A stretch of DNA of 64,000 bases from Bacteroidaceae bacterium (GTDB taxonomy: Bacteria; Bacteroidota; Bacteroidia; Bacteroidales; Bacteroidaceae), in assembly GCA_024684455.1 (NCBI GenBank), contig JAIKWU010000013.1, positions 121,361 through 185,360 on the forward strand, read 5' to 3'. Below the pieces are notes generated by a model. It saw nothing but the letters and a program-made list of their open reading frames with translations, was not told the DNA's origin and searched no databases. This document shows, one piece after another, positions 25,405-32,711 of this stretch. How positions within the stretch are numbered: the first letter of the stretch is position 1; the number at the start of each line of letters is the position of its first letter. A program made the translations under genes and the position numbers.

Positions 25405-25683
25405 TTATAGTTCGTCCTGTGTGCGTCGCCACATCTTCCAGTACACGCTGCCACTCATTTCGGCCACTTCGTAGCCGCCTTCCTGAATGACACGTGCCGC
25501 ATCGAGGAGTTCGACCGAACACATCGGTTCGAATTCCACGACGAGGTCAGCAGTAGTTTTGTACGTCACTTCATCGAAGCCCGGACAAGGAGTCGAACGA
25601 TAGACCTTGCCAAGACACTGGGCAAACAGTTCTGCAGCCGTCCAATTCGACGGATCCTGGAGTCTTTCATCTTTTGCATTCAT
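25405..25683 (-). CDS. small phage hypothetical protein
   Basis: 92 residues, acidic, helical (NWTAAELFAQCLGKVYRS; FEPMCSVELLDAARVIQEGG). The ATG overlaps the stop of the gene upstream by 4 bp, so it belongs to a tightly packed minus-strand operon (26529 to 25405). No signal peptide. Function unknown. Confidence 0.55.
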   Translation of the reverse strand: MNAKDERLQDPSNWTAAELFAQCLGKVYRSTPCPGFDEVTYKTTADLVVEFEPMCSVELLDAARVIQEGGYEVAEMSGSVYWKMWRRTQDEL

Positions 25684-25877
25684 AAATCAGTTACGTTTGA
25701 GGGTTTACAACTGTCTTCCTGGCCATAGCCCAACTCGTCCAGTTTGTTTACAAACAGCGTGACGAGGGCAAAGAGTTGGCGAGGAGTCACATCATTCACT
25801 GCCGTCCCGTTGACGGAGAACCAGTAAGTCCCCGGATTCACATCCGGACCCATGATTGGAATACGAGGATCATTCAT
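25680..25877 (-). CDS. 65-residue phage hypothetical protein
   Basis: MNDPRIPIMGPDVNPGTYWFSVNGTAVNDV opens the protein in two short segments, and a helix (PRQLFALVTLFVNKLDELGY) follows. It is preceded by an unusually good Shine-Dalgarno sequence (AAAGGAGGTGC) ending 3 bp before the ATG. It is coupled by overlaps on both sides. Unknown role. Confidence 0.55.
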   Translation of the reverse strand: MNDPRIPIMGPDVNPGTYWFSVNGTAVNDVTPRQLFALVTLFVNKLDELGYGQEDSCKPSNVTDL

Positions 25878-26245
25878 GACGCACCTCCTTTCTTCATAAG
25901 TTGTTCACTCACGTCGAAGAAATCCCTTGCTTCGTCGTTGTACTCCAGTACGGCAGTGATGGTCGATATGTACAGACGACATACAGCGTCCTGGTCGTAG
26001 GCGTGGGCATAGAGATGGATACTGCTGTCGTTCTTGTCTGCAGACTCGAAGAGTTCCAGTTTGGCAGAGCCTTTCTCGGGCATAGAGTCTTTGAGTTGCC
26101 GGCGAAGGACAACCATAAAGATTTCGAGTTCGTTATGGTTGAGGAATGCTTTGTAAAGCGCCTTGTGCATGAGGTCGCACACCGGCTGCAGCGACTTCGG
26201 ATGCTTCGAACTTTCGAAGAAACCGTGGACAGCGTACAGTTTCAT
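25874..26245 (-). CDS. phage hypothetical protein
   Basis: 123 residues from ATG 26245 (MKLYAVHGFF). This start is chosen because AAAGGAGGTGC lies just upstream and the ATG overlaps the stop of the previous gene; a much longer in-frame extension exists but is in the wrong frame for the upstream gene. Helical, with LMHKALYKAFLNHNELEIFM and a C-terminal KKGGAS. Unknown function. Confidence 0.55.
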   Translation of the reverse strand: MKLYAVHGFFESSKHPKSLQPVCDLMHKALYKAFLNHNELEIFMVVLRRQLKDSMPEKGSAKLELFESADKNDSSIHLYAHAYDQDAVCRLYISTITAVLEYNDEARDFFDVSEQLMKKGGAS

Positions 26246-26529
26246 GCTGCACCTCCTTTCTCCGCCTGAATCATGCGGCTGCCGCCCGCCATCAGCGCAA
26301 TGCCTGGCAAGGCGAGGACAAGGGTTTGGGTACTGGCCAGGAGCAGCACGAGGGCGACGGGTATCATCGTCGCACCAGCCATCTGGCGGTTGGTCACACA
26401 TTCCTCCATGACTGAGGAACCTACTTTGTTCGTGGAACTGAGCCACACTTTCAAGTTCTTTACAATTCTTTCCGCACTGGAAAGAACCGAGGGCCGAACT
26501 TGCTGCCCGAGTTGCATTGCGTTTTGCAT
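26242..26529 (-). CDS. small membrane protein
   Basis: 95 residues from ATG 26529; a GTG at 26586 would extend it into the inverted-repeat leader. The N-terminal half is polar and helical (LSSAERIVKNLKVWLSS), then a long hydrophobic region (MIPVALVLLLASTQTLVLAL plus PGIALMAGG) probably spans the membrane once or twice. It is the first gene of the small-ORF operon. Function unknown; a membrane accessory or lysis-related role is possible. Confidence 0.55.
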   Translation of the reverse strand: MQNAMQLGQQVRPSVLSSAERIVKNLKVWLSSTNKVGSSVMEECVTNRQMAGATMIPVALVLLLASTQTLVLALPGIALMAGGSRMIQAEKGGAA

Positions 26530-26532
26530 ATT

Positions 26533-26830
26533 GCACGTGATTTTGCCTTTACCTGGAACCGCCAGGCGCGTCTTGCCATATGGCACGAAAAAAGCGGTCG
26601 CTCTTCCCGTTGCAAAATCACGTGCGCAGCACCCGAAGGGCTAAAAAACACGCGGAAGGCGGCCGCCGTATCTGTCACGCATCAACGAAGGGCGGAAAGC
26701 CTGTTCGCATCTGCGTACACTATGGGCATAAAAATAAGCCCACGTCTGTCAATAAGGTCGGGGCTTGAAGCATTCTTCTCGCCCTTCGTTGATGCAGTCA
26801 CGCATCGTGATTTTGCGATGGCAAAGGTAG
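26533..26830 (-). promoter_or_regulatory. promoter and inverted-repeat-rich leader
   Basis: TACCTTTG on the minus strand (26823-26830) predicts a leader of nearly 300 nt. It holds a 16-bp perfect inverted repeat (26679-26694 with 26780-26795), a 14-bp perfect inverted repeat (26533-26546 with 26612-26625) and a third copy of the CGTGATTTTGC core (26806-26816). A CCTGG/CCAGG hairpin lies inside. The leader is clearly structured; the function is unknown (attenuator, small RNA or operator cluster). Confidence 0.55.
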
Positions 26831-26910
26831 AGAAAAATCCCGAAACCTGCAAAAGATTTCGGGAATTATTTTGAAAAACGTGCAATAATTATCTAAAAAA
26901 CAGAAAAAAA

Positions 26911-27327
26911 TTAGAATTTATAGACGACGGAACCTGCTCCAATCTGCAACTCTCTACCTGCCTTCAATTTCAAATCTATTGCCTTGTACTCAAAGAAAAA
27001 TGCGGCGACTCCACAGAGGATAGCACCAGCCTTCAGAATCTCCTTAGAATCCTTCTTGCCATCGTAGCAGGCAAGCATAATGCCGCCAGCAGCAATACTA
27101 CCCATTGCTGCAAATTGATAGTTAGCACTCTGTTTAAGTCGGTCACCAGCCTTGTAGAGACACGACTGCATCAAGAGACTGTCGGCTGGGCTGACTGGAG
27201 CCAAATAATTACGCCCTGTTAGAGCATAATTCCTGACTGAAAGACGTATGTTTTCCTGTTGGGATTGGTCCTGAGCGTGTGAACTTACAGCGAGGCACAC
27301 CATAAAGAAAAAGATAAATGTTTTCAT
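26911..27327 (-). CDS. exported accessory protein
   Basis: 138 residues from ATG 27327 (MKTFIFFFMVCLAVSSHAQ), a typical signal peptide. The mature part contains two hydrophobic stretches (FAAMGSIAAGGIMLACY and AGAILCGVAAFFFEY) that could be membrane helices or beta-barrel strands. It resembles small Bacteroidetes envelope proteins of unknown function. It has its own promoter and is followed by the inverted-repeat leader of the next operon. Second lysogenic-conversion candidate in this phage. Confidence 0.6.
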   Translation of the reverse strand: MKTFIFFFMVCLAVSSHAQDQSQQENIRLSVRNYALTGRNYLAPVSPADSLLMQSCLYKAGDRLKQSANYQFAAMGSIAAGGIMLACYDGKKDSKEILKAGAILCGVAAFFFEYKAIDLKLKAGRELQIGAGSVVYKF

Positions 27328-27345
27328 TCTGTCTAAATTTATATG

Positions 27346-27353
27346 CAAAGATA
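27346..27353 (-). promoter_or_regulatory. promoter of second exported accessory gene
   Basis: TATCTTTG on the minus strand, 18 bp before the ATG. Confidence 0.5.
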
Positions 27354-27445
27354 AGAGAAAAGAATGGAAAAGAAGGGGAGATTTCCCCTATTTCTTAACA
27401 AATCTCCAAGAACATGTAAAAAAAACGCTATTTCTTTACATATCA

Positions 27446-27479
27446 AAATCGGCAGAAACACACGCTGTTCTGCCGATTT
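27446..27479. terminator. bidirectional hairpin
   Basis: A perfect 12-bp stem AAATCGGCAGAA/TTCTGCCGATTT with a 10-nt loop. It lies in the gap between the PemK-like and exported accessory genes. Confidence 0.6.
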
Positions 27480-27510
27480 CTGAAGAACTTGCAAGAATTA
27501 TAGATTGTGC

Positions 27511-27557
27511 AAAAAAATGCCGCTCGAAAGCGGCCTATACCCTACAAGAAAGTAGGG
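27511..27557 (-). terminator. intrinsic terminator of the PemK-like cassette
   Basis: On the minus strand a CCCTAC/GTAGGG hairpin is followed by GCCGCTTTCGAGCGGC and then ATTTTTTTG, the standard stem plus U run, starting 6 bp past the stop. Confidence 0.8.
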
Positions 27558-27562
27558 TGATG

Positions 27563-27907
27563 CTATTCTTCACCAAAAATACTTTCAATTACTTTATTAA
27601 TAATATTGTCGATGTATTCTTGTTTAATTGCGTTCTGGCAATGTTTCATCACTTCCGCTTCAGAGAACATGCCCAAAAGATGGGTTGCAAAATAGGATTT
27701 TTTTGTAAGTGGTTTGATGAGCATATCTGGCGTAATTTCCACTTTATACTCCGAATGATAATTCTCCGTCGTAATCATCACACCATAGAAAAGGCCAGAA
27801 TCTTCAGTTTGCAGCTGTTCGTCTGAAACGACAAGAACCATGTGAACCTTCGGACTGTCGTTTGGCAACTTGCAGGACACCTCTACTATTTCACCTCTTC
27901 GAATCAT
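27563..27907 (-). CDS. PemK/MazF-like toxin (probable)
   Basis: 114 residues. The N terminus MIRRGEIVEV, then VHMVLVVSDEQLQ, GVMITTENYHSEYKVEIT and LTKKSYFATHLLGMF match the strand order of PemK/MazF beta-barrel endoribonucleases (RGDIV, P-LVVS, V-I-PxMLxKx-S). The usual catalytic residues cannot be confirmed without alignment, and the sequence is divergent. It is the last gene of a three-gene operon, 5 bp after the putative antitoxin gene. Likely activity: mRNA cleavage, neutralised by a partner. Confidence 0.68.
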   Translation of the reverse strand: MIRRGEIVEVSCKLPNDSPKVHMVLVVSDEQLQTEDSGLFYGVMITTENYHSEYKVEITPDMLIKPLTKKSYFATHLLGMFSEAEVMKHCQNAIKQEYIDNIINKVIESIFGEE

Positions 27908-27912
27908 AGCGT

Positions 27913-28257
27913 TTAATGTTCTACTGCAAGTTTACCAGCATTGGCAAGCACAAAGTCTTGCTCTGATGCATAGACGGAGTTTTCGGCATCTACTAAATGC
28001 TGCTCAGGCAGATTCTCGAAATAGTCATTCCATTCCTGCTCCGTATAGCCTTTGACGTGGACGCGACGACGGGTCACTTGCTTATAGATGGTGACACGTA
28101 TGGCACTATCAGCAACATCCTCGCTTCTCATGTCATCACACGCCAAAGTTGAGATGGATTCCGCACTGGATGTCGTCATTGTATCTGCATTCCTCACAGC
28201 CTGGAATGTCAGGCATGACAAGGTCGCCCATACGGGAATAAAAGTATAACCGTTCAT
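27913..28257 (-). CDS. putative antitoxin or partner of PemK-like toxin
   Basis: 114 residues. The ATG lies 4 bp after the stop of the TIGR04255 gene. The C-terminal part (YTEQEWNDYFENLPEQHLV) is acidic and helical, as in MazE/Phd-type toxin-neutralising tails. The middle is basic (KQVTRRRVHVK), a possible DNA-binding patch. The first 40 residues are hydrophobic and Ser/Thr-rich, and later starts at 28179 or 28131 would remove them. Antitoxin assignment rests on position and composition. Confidence 0.5.
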   Translation of the reverse strand: MNGYTFIPVWATLSCLTFQAVRNADTMTTSSAESISTLACDDMRSEDVADSAIRVTIYKQVTRRRVHVKGYTEQEWNDYFENLPEQHLVDAENSVYASEQDFVLANAGKLAVEH

Positions 28258-28261
28258 GCTA

Positions 28262-29002
28262 TCAGTATTCTGGGTGAAGTGTCGTTAAAAAGTCCTCTTT
28301 TAATATAGAGAAGAACAGCCCCTTTTCACATTGATGTGCCGCATTCAGTTCCTCTGCTATGTGTTCCAGGAAATACCCGTCATGATAGTTCTTTGCAGTA
28401 TCAATATCAATGATAGAGCCAATTTTTTTCTCGTTTGTTGGTTGGATAGTCAGTTCAGCACTGTCAATGAATTGAACTGTATTATCGAAACCAGAATCAC
28501 GGATTTGCGTGTTTATTGACAGGCTCTGTGTGATGTACCCTTCCGTCATGGAGAATTTCATGGTAATATTATCCTTCATGTCTCCGACAAAGAAGTTTAC
28601 GTAGCGATGTCCAAACCGAACCACTCGCTTTATGATAGGATTATTGCCTGACTGTACGAGCCCAAGAACATGCATAATATGTTCTGCGAACCTTTCCCAT
28701 CCGATATAGGGCAATGAAGAGCTGATAGTAATGACATCCGGCCCAATCTGAAAAATCACATCTTTAGTGCGCAGCCGGTAGTAAGGCTTGAAACGCAATG
28801 AAGGATCTGACACTCTGAAAGGTTCCGGAATCTGTACAATAGGAAGAGCCTCGCTACTGCCTGGATAATCTTTGCAGATTAGTCCATATATCATACCATA
28901 GACAGCACTGCGCTCGATTTCTGTCTCAAAGCGGAGCTCTATGAGTGCATCTATAATGGGGCAAAATTTAATTTTTTGGGGGAGTTTCTGTAGGGATTTC
29001 AT
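28262..29002 (-). CDS. TIGR04255-family protein (probable)
   Basis: 246 residues. The N terminus FCPIIDALIELRFET fits the PI-x-EA-x-x-x-RF signature I associate with TIGR04255, a sporadically distributed family about 250 residues long. It has alternating beta and helix and no membrane segments. Members are not biochemically understood. It leads an operon with the putative antitoxin and PemK-like genes, driven by its own promoter, so it probably works with them (regulation, sensing or defence). Confidence 0.65.
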   Translation of the reverse strand: MKSLQKLPQKIKFCPIIDALIELRFETEIERSAVYGMIYGLICKDYPGSSEALPIVQIPEPFRVSDPSLRFKPYYRLRTKDVIFQIGPDVITISSSLPYIGWERFAEHIMHVLGLVQSGNNPIIKRVVRFGHRYVNFFVGDMKDNITMKFSMTEGYITQSLSINTQIRDSGFDNTVQFIDSAELTIQPTNEKKIGSIIDIDTAKNYHDGYFLEHIAEELNAAHQCEKGLFFSILKEDFLTTLHPEY

Positions 29003-29037
29003 GGAAAATACTGAGCGACAAACCCGATTTGTTTGTG

Positions 29038-29045
29038 CAAAGGTA
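29038..29045 (-). promoter_or_regulatory. promoter of TIGR04255/PemK cassette
   Basis: TACCTTTG on the minus strand, 35 bp before the ATG at 29002. It lets the cassette be expressed independently of the late phage genes. Confidence 0.55.
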
Positions 29046-29426
29046 TGGATTTATAACGAATATAATAAAAATTTTTAGTTAAAATTAGAAAAAAAGATAT
29101 TGTTTTATACAACAATCAGTACAAAAAGACCACATAGGAGTATAATAGAAAATTGATTTGAAAATACAAAATCTATTTCTAAAGGATGGGCAAACAGTAC
29201 ACTTTCGCACCGATTTCCGTAGAAATCATTAAATGTTAAGAAACACTAATAAATTCTCAACTTTTAGAATATCAAAAATTTAGGAGCGGCAAATCCTGAA
29301 TTTTTGATGTTTTTTCTTAGTTTAGCCTGACGCGCCCTACACTCCAGCGCACCTTTTTCCGCACTCACATAGGATATATGACAGGCAGTCCCCTCCCCCT
29401 TTTCGCAGTCCTGCGAGCCAAGAAAC
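29046..29426. other. AT-rich gap without a gene
   Basis: About 380 bp between the accessory cassette and the packaging operon. It holds a 15-bp stem with one G-U pair (29271-29285 with 29294-29308) followed on the plus strand by a T run. No convincing coding sequence is present on either strand. The composition is markedly AT-rich up to about 29320. Confidence 0.6.
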
Positions 29427-29453
29427 AAAAATCCGCACCGACAAGCAGTGCGG
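29427..29453 (-). terminator. terminator of packaging operon
   Basis: CCGCAC/GTGCGG stem (29433-29438 with 29448-29453), followed on the minus strand by ATTTTTGTTT. It lies 38 bp past the last packaging-operon stop. Confidence 0.7.
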
Positions 29454-29490
29454 AAACGAGTGCGAAGTTTCAAGGTTTTTGGAAGCAGTC

Positions 29491-29874
29491 CTATTGAATT
29501 GAAAGCATTTCGTTGAGTGCGCCGAGGTGGCAAGTAGTGAAGTCGGTGTGAGCGAGCAGGAAGTCCTGAATCCTTTTCCTGCTGTTGCAGTGTGTCAGTC
29601 CCTCCTCTTTGGCAGCACAAAGCATATTGTCCAGTGCGTTCAGAGTTTTAGGGTTCAGCATCGTTCCTGGTGTATTGAAGCCAACGGCCGCATGGTTGCT
29701 GCCATAGTCAATGACACCAGGCAACATTCTAGCATGTATTCCTCGATAGGAAGGAAGTTCGATGTCGCGGTTAACGCGGCACGCTCCAGTATTGATGCAG
29801 ATGGCGAGTTCTTTGATAAAGCTATCAAAGAACATTCTGTTTCTGCGGCTTTGATTGGCTAGTCGTATCATCAT
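29491..29874 (-). CDS. phage hypothetical protein after terminase
   Basis: 127 residues from ATG 29874 (MMIRLANQSRRNRMFF). The frame is open further upstream, but that part is the antisense-frame shadow of the terminase gene. The start is 4 bp after the terminase stop. Contains CINTGACRVNRDIELPSY and ends LGALNEMLSIQ. No family recognised. Possibly packaging-related by position. Confidence 0.55.
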   Translation of the reverse strand: MMIRLANQSRRNRMFFDSFIKELAICINTGACRVNRDIELPSYRGIHARMLPGVIDYGSNHAAVGFNTPGTMLNPKTLNALDNMLCAAKEEGLTHCNSRKRIQDFLLAHTDFTTCHLGALNEMLSIQ

Positions 29875-29878
29875 TGTA

Positions 29879-31591
29879 TCACAACACAAAATAGTCTTGG
29901 CGCAGCAAGTCGCCATACTTGGTCCAGATGCGCTTATCGACGGCATCGCCGAAGTGCGTTGCATCTTCGGGCAGTACACTGTCGTTACGCTCCGAGCGTT
30001 TGTCCTTCTCGAACTTTCCGGCAACAGTACGTACGCGCGTATTATTCATAGAGGTAAGGATGTGGCGGCATTTCGTCGCATTGAAGCGTTTGATAGGAAA
30101 GCGTTCGTCCTTCTCGGCGAGTATGCTCGACCACAGCAGGAACTTGTCGTGCTGTGGTGGTTCGATGCCGCGGTGCGTGCGCTGCTCGACCGTCCATCCG
30201 TTACGCTCCAGCCTTGCAATGGCTATCTGATTGTAAGTCCGCTTGGAGTTGGCACGTCGGGCGTCACCGTATCTATCGCGGAAGAAGAACACGGTCTTGT
30301 GGGCATGATAGCGGTAGTAGTGGCAGAACTTGTCGATGATGGCGTTGACCATCGTGTCCTGCTCTTCATCGTTCTTGACGAAGAACTCGTTGATGGTGTT
30401 ATCGACGATGCGCTGCTGGTGGAGCGTACCCGTCGCCCAGTCATAGTTCGATTCCTGTCCCACCTCCATGAATGAGGCGGCACTTCCCCAGTCAATCGCC
30501 ATCTCCAGCGGACGGTTCGCCAGGCAGTCGGCATCCATACGGCAGTCCGTCGTCGCCAGTTGCTTCCAGTCGAACTGCACATTCTCGGCAAAGTCGCGGA
30601 TAAACGTGTCATTCGTCGCGCGATAGTATTTGTGTCGGTCAGCAATCTGGTAGTAACAGTTATCAATCTTATCGACGGCATAATTGAGAATCTCAATCAT
30701 GAACGACAGCCTGTCCATGACCTTGTACTGGTTGAGCACATACTGCATCCCCACGTTGGCGATGTTGTCGAAGATGCTGGCGAGCAGGAACAGCGTACCG
30801 TCGCGACTGACGAATGGCTGGATGCGCTGACGCAGCCTGACACATTCATTCCATATTTCACGAAACAGACTTCTGTCGTTCTGCAGTTTAGCATCAATGA
30901 GTTGCATCTGCAGCCGGACAATCTTGTTCCACTCTTCGAGTAGTTCGATGCCGCGTTCCTCTTGGTAGTATTTGGCAGGCTCGAGCAACCACCTTTGTTC
31001 TGGCTCAAACGGCATACTGGAGAGGAACGTGTTACCATGATGCTTATACACAGGCTTTGGTGACAAACGACCGAAAACATGTTCGTTGCCTCGGTTCGTC
31101 GGAGCGACTTCCTGGTCGAACTGTTTTTTGTCTAGTGTCAGTGCTTCATCGGTGATGTTGTAGTCAGCATTCGGTCCGCGGCTGTTGCCGTCCTGAGTAA
31201 GTATATAGAGGCAATGGCCATTGCTGAAGGTGATGCAATGCTCGAACGAAAGCAGATGCTCATACGGCAGATACCATCCGTCGGGTGGACGACGGCACAC
31301 CACATAGTCGCCTTGCCGTGTCTTTGGATCATAACGCTGGTAGCCCAGCATCTCCAGCATCTTGAAACTGGAAGGCAGCGTCTTGGTCAGTGCCTGTCCG
31401 TAGGTAGCCTGTGCCAATGTCGTAACGCCGCGCGGCATGGTGCGCACGTTTTCGTCTATCTCAGCACCGACGATGAACGACTTGCCCGTACCTCGACTGT
31501 AGATGACGTATTTCTGGCGTGCCGGCATGAGGTAGAGCAGGAACTGCGCCGGATTGACCTCTATGTTTTCCTCCCAGACGGTTTCTTCCAT
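29879..31591 (-). CDS. terL: terminase large subunit
   Basis: 570 residues from ATG 31591; an in-frame TTG lies at 31606. The N-terminal ATPase shows a Walker A variant (YSRGTGKSF, about residues 35-43) and a Walker B region (ADYNITDEA, about 136-144, with DE as catalytic pair). The C-terminal RNase H-like nuclease has MAIDWGSAASFMEV with the metal-binding Asp near residue 385 and later acidic residues (EDATHFGDAVD) near 550. It drives DNA packaging and cleaves concatemers. Genes for a small-terminase candidate lie just upstream. Confidence 0.85.
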   Translation of the reverse strand: MEETVWEENIEVNPAQFLLYLMPARQKYVIYSRGTGKSFIVGAEIDENVRTMPRGVTTLAQATYGQALTKTLPSSFKMLEMLGYQRYDPKTRQGDYVVCRRPPDGWYLPYEHLLSFEHCITFSNGHCLYILTQDGNSRGPNADYNITDEALTLDKKQFDQEVAPTNRGNEHVFGRLSPKPVYKHHGNTFLSSMPFEPEQRWLLEPAKYYQEERGIELLEEWNKIVRLQMQLIDAKLQNDRSLFREIWNECVRLRQRIQPFVSRDGTLFLLASIFDNIANVGMQYVLNQYKVMDRLSFMIEILNYAVDKIDNCYYQIADRHKYYRATNDTFIRDFAENVQFDWKQLATTDCRMDADCLANRPLEMAIDWGSAASFMEVGQESNYDWATGTLHQQRIVDNTINEFFVKNDEEQDTMVNAIIDKFCHYYRYHAHKTVFFFRDRYGDARRANSKRTYNQIAIARLERNGWTVEQRTHRGIEPPQHDKFLLWSSILAEKDERFPIKRFNATKCRHILTSMNNTRVRTVAGKFEKDKRSERNDSVLPEDATHFGDAVDKRIWTKYGDLLRQDYFVL

Positions 31592-31592
31592 G

Positions 31593-31823
31593 TCAGTGAC
31601 GGGCAAAGAGGATGAAGTTCCGGCCTTCTTTTGTAGTCACTCGGCGAGCAGCATCCTGCCCGACTTCATGACAAAGGCGGTCAGCGTCGGCAGGCGTAAA
31701 CTTCGGTTTCACCTGCACAAGTACCTGCTTGTCAGTAATCGTAATCATTTCAATGCCTTTGGCCTTCATCAGATGTTTGACGAGCGCCTGGTTGGTCAGT
31801 CTTTTCTGTTCCATGGGAATCAT
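31593..31823 (-). CDS. small phage hypothetical protein
   Basis: 76 residues, basic at the C terminus. The N terminus MIPMEQKRLTNQALVKHLMKAKG and a short strand-helix (MITITDKQVLVQVKPKF) suggest a small alpha/beta fold. One base separates its stop from the terminase ATG. An alternative ATG is at 31814. Function unknown. Confidence 0.5.
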   Translation of the reverse strand: MIPMEQKRLTNQALVKHLMKAKGIEMITITDKQVLVQVKPKFTPADADRLCHEVGQDAARRVTTKEGRNFILFARH

Positions 31824-31846
31824 TGTTGAAAGTTGAGTGTTGAGAG

Positions 31847-32434
31847 TTAACTGTCGAAGATTTCCTCTGCATCGGCATCTTCGATAGGGGTATATAGTGT
31901 CGAGAGGATGACCTTTCTGTCCTCGTCGCTCAATGACCGCAACTGGTCAAGATTGATATTGAGATGCTGCCCTGTACCATTATTGACTTGGATGTAGAAG
32001 GTATTCTTTTCCATGCGACGCGGATCACCAGTCACCTCTGGGCGTTCGCCCAGCATTTCATGCAGCACTTTCTTGGCTGCATTCCAGTTCTTGAGGTCAC
32101 CGCGTCGCTGGCATGTCTTGATGAGTTCCACTTGGTCTTTGATTTCCCACGCTCGCCAGAAGTCCCAGTCAAAGGTGTGCCGTGTCTTGAACAGTTCACG
32201 TGCCAATGCAATATCACGTCGCAGTTGCCCCGTCGTGACGTGGTACTTCGTCTTCATCAGCGCAACGATATGTGTCTCATCTGGGTATTCGTCAAGCAAC
32301 CGCGCAGCCTGTGTCACCCGTCCGAGTTGTTCCTGCTGCTCAGGTGGTAGCGGTGAGTTGTCAGGATCGAGAATATGCGCAAGGATGAGGTCGTGCGCCT
32401 GTTCTGCCAGAGCCTTTTGTCCTCGTTTAGCCAT
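31847..32434 (-). CDS. terminase small subunit-like protein
   Basis: 195 residues from ATG 32434, which overlaps the preceding gene's stop region (TATGGCTAA). It has helical DNA-binding-like segments (KTKYHVTTGQLRRDIALARELF, helix-turn-helix-like), an oligomerisation-type core, and an acidic C-terminal tail (TPIEDADAEEIFDS) that could contact the large subunit. It sits one small gene upstream of terL. Small terminases recognise the packaging start site. Confidence 0.6.
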   Translation of the reverse strand: MAKRGQKALAEQAHDLILAHILDPDNSPLPPEQQEQLGRVTQAARLLDEYPDETHIVALMKTKYHVTTGQLRRDIALARELFKTRHTFDWDFWRAWEIKDQVELIKTCQRRGDLKNWNAAKKVLHEMLGERPEVTGDPRRMEKNTFYIQVNNGTGQHLNINLDQLRSLSDEDRKVILSTLYTPIEDADAEEIFDS

Positions 32435-32711
32435 AAAGCAGACGGTTTTGCAGTTCACGCATCAGCTTCAGCAATTCTTCTTGTGCCGGATTGCTGCCGT
32501 TCTGAGCAGAACGAATAATGGCGTCGCGCTGTTCGACGACCTGACGAAGATAACCACGGTAGAAAGCCTGGTGAGCAGGCGTACCTTCCGTGTGTATGGC
32601 CTCACATAGGTCGAGCACATTGACTTCGATGATGATGGCAATGTCCTGAGGTGAAAGCAGCCGAAATGCAAACTGCTCAATTTGCTCAATCTGTTCCTTG
32701 GTCAAATTCAT
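32427..32711 (-). CDS. small phage hypothetical protein, HTH-like
   Basis: 94 residues, helical. The N terminus LTKEQIEQIEQFAFRLLSPQ runs into DIAIIIEVNVLDLCEAIHT, a possible helix-turn-helix as in small-terminase N-terminal domains. It could be a second packaging component or the DNA-binding half of the small terminase. It overlaps both neighbours. Confidence 0.5.
   Translation of the reverse strand: MNLTKEQIEQIEQFAFRLLSPQDIAIIIEVNVLDLCEAIHTEGTPAHQAFYRGYLRQVVEQRDAIIRSAQNGSNPAQEELLKLMRELQNRLLYG

Noticed and set aside
26580..26768. Plus-strand basic ORF of 62 residues
   Set aside because: It lies entirely in the inverted-repeat leader and its Lys/Arg richness follows from that sequence. No start signals are seen.
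26533..26830. Retron or diversity-generating element
   Set aside because: Inverted repeats are suggestive, but no reverse transcriptase gene or template/variable repeat pair was found anywhere in the window.
29264..29620. Minus-strand ORF of 118 residues after the terminase gene
   Set aside because: It overlaps the terminator and the downstream gap and lacks coding character.
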